NCBI RefSeq assembly: GCF_002887595.1
Contig: NZ_PEBU01000002.1
Coordinates: 663,765 to 727,764, forward strand
Length of the DNA stretch: 64,000 nt
Source of the DNA: Bowmanella denitrificans
GTDB taxonomy: Bacteria; Pseudomonadota; Gammaproteobacteria; Enterobacterales; Alteromonadaceae
Reading direction: 5' to 3'
Shown piece after piece: positions 63,851 through 64,000 of the stretch. The position numbers and the translations under genes are program-made. The notes beneath the pieces are model-generated. The model did not search any database and was not told where the DNA came from. It saw nothing but the letters and a program-made list of their open reading frames with translations. The first letter of the stretch is position 1; each line of letters begins with the position of its first letter.

Positions 63851-64000
63851 GGCCTTAACAAGCCTTGGATCCTGATAGTAAAAATTGACATGACGAATTA
63901 AATCAAAAATCTCATGTAAGTCTCAGGGCAAGAGCATGAATGCTCATTTTTCGAGCACTTCGCCCATACCGGCCACTAACACCCTCTCTAAATAGTCTGT

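Overview
The window looks like chromosomal core DNA of a marine, respiring gammaproteobacterium of the Alteromonadales (Alteromonadaceae-like; inferred from gene content and synteny, not from a marker gene). Pointers are the AcnD-type methylcitrate cycle under a GntR regulator, a cbb3 oxidase cluster followed by fnr-uspE-ttcA, many TonB-dependent receptors with tryptophan-halogenase-like companions, and a PTS-independent N-acetylglucosamine (GlcNAc) pathway. I see no rRNA, tRNA, CRISPR array, insertion sequence, prophage or replication origin.

Layout. 1-5.7 kb: propionate (methylcitrate) operon on the minus strand, gntR-prpB-prpC-acnD, with three TGTCGACA-type palindromes around the gntR start. 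5.7-8.2 kb: modABC molybdate importer (minus). 8.3-16 kb: PiT phosphate permease, a TonB receptor, a DUF1428 protein, an exported M20 dipeptidase, a DUF454 membrane protein and a hemerythrin-like protein behind a good FNR box. 16-28.8 kb: a Kef-like antiporter, then ccoNOQP, fixH, ccoI, ccoS, a SafE-like protein, fnr, uspE, a DUF4112 protein and ttcA, with FNR-type boxes before ccoN and uspE. 28.8-31 kb: a minus-strand operon yciC-like/bax-like/DUF2987.

31.1-53.5 kb is the most distinctive part: a chitin/GlcNAc utilisation island. A LacI-family regulator (NagR-like) is translationally coupled to a CobB-type sirtuin and a LysE-family exporter. Diverging from it are two TonB receptors (878 and 1011 aa), each followed by a terminator and then a flavin-dependent-halogenase-like gene; a third halogenase-like gene and a small secreted protein lie on the other strand. 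Then come a GH20 hexosaminidase, nagK, nagB-II, nagA, nagP and nagX. Six copies of the CG-centred palindrome TGACARCGYTGTCA (R = A/G, Y = C/T) precede both receptors (two each), the hexosaminidase and nagK, which defines a local regulon. The pathway reads: outer-membrane uptake by the receptors, periplasmic trimming by GH20, inner-membrane uptake by NagP, phosphorylation by NagK, deacetylation by NagA and deamination by NagB-II to fructose-6-phosphate. The role of the three halogenase-like enzymes is the open question.

53.6-64 kb: an exported DJ-1/PfpI-family protein next to an OmpR-type two-component system, a MgtC/DUF4010 membrane protein, a K+ channel with a C-terminal zinc ribbon, the radical-SAM protein YgiQ, a SulP anion permease with a STAS domain, and an unrecognised, possibly 5'-disrupted gene at the right edge.
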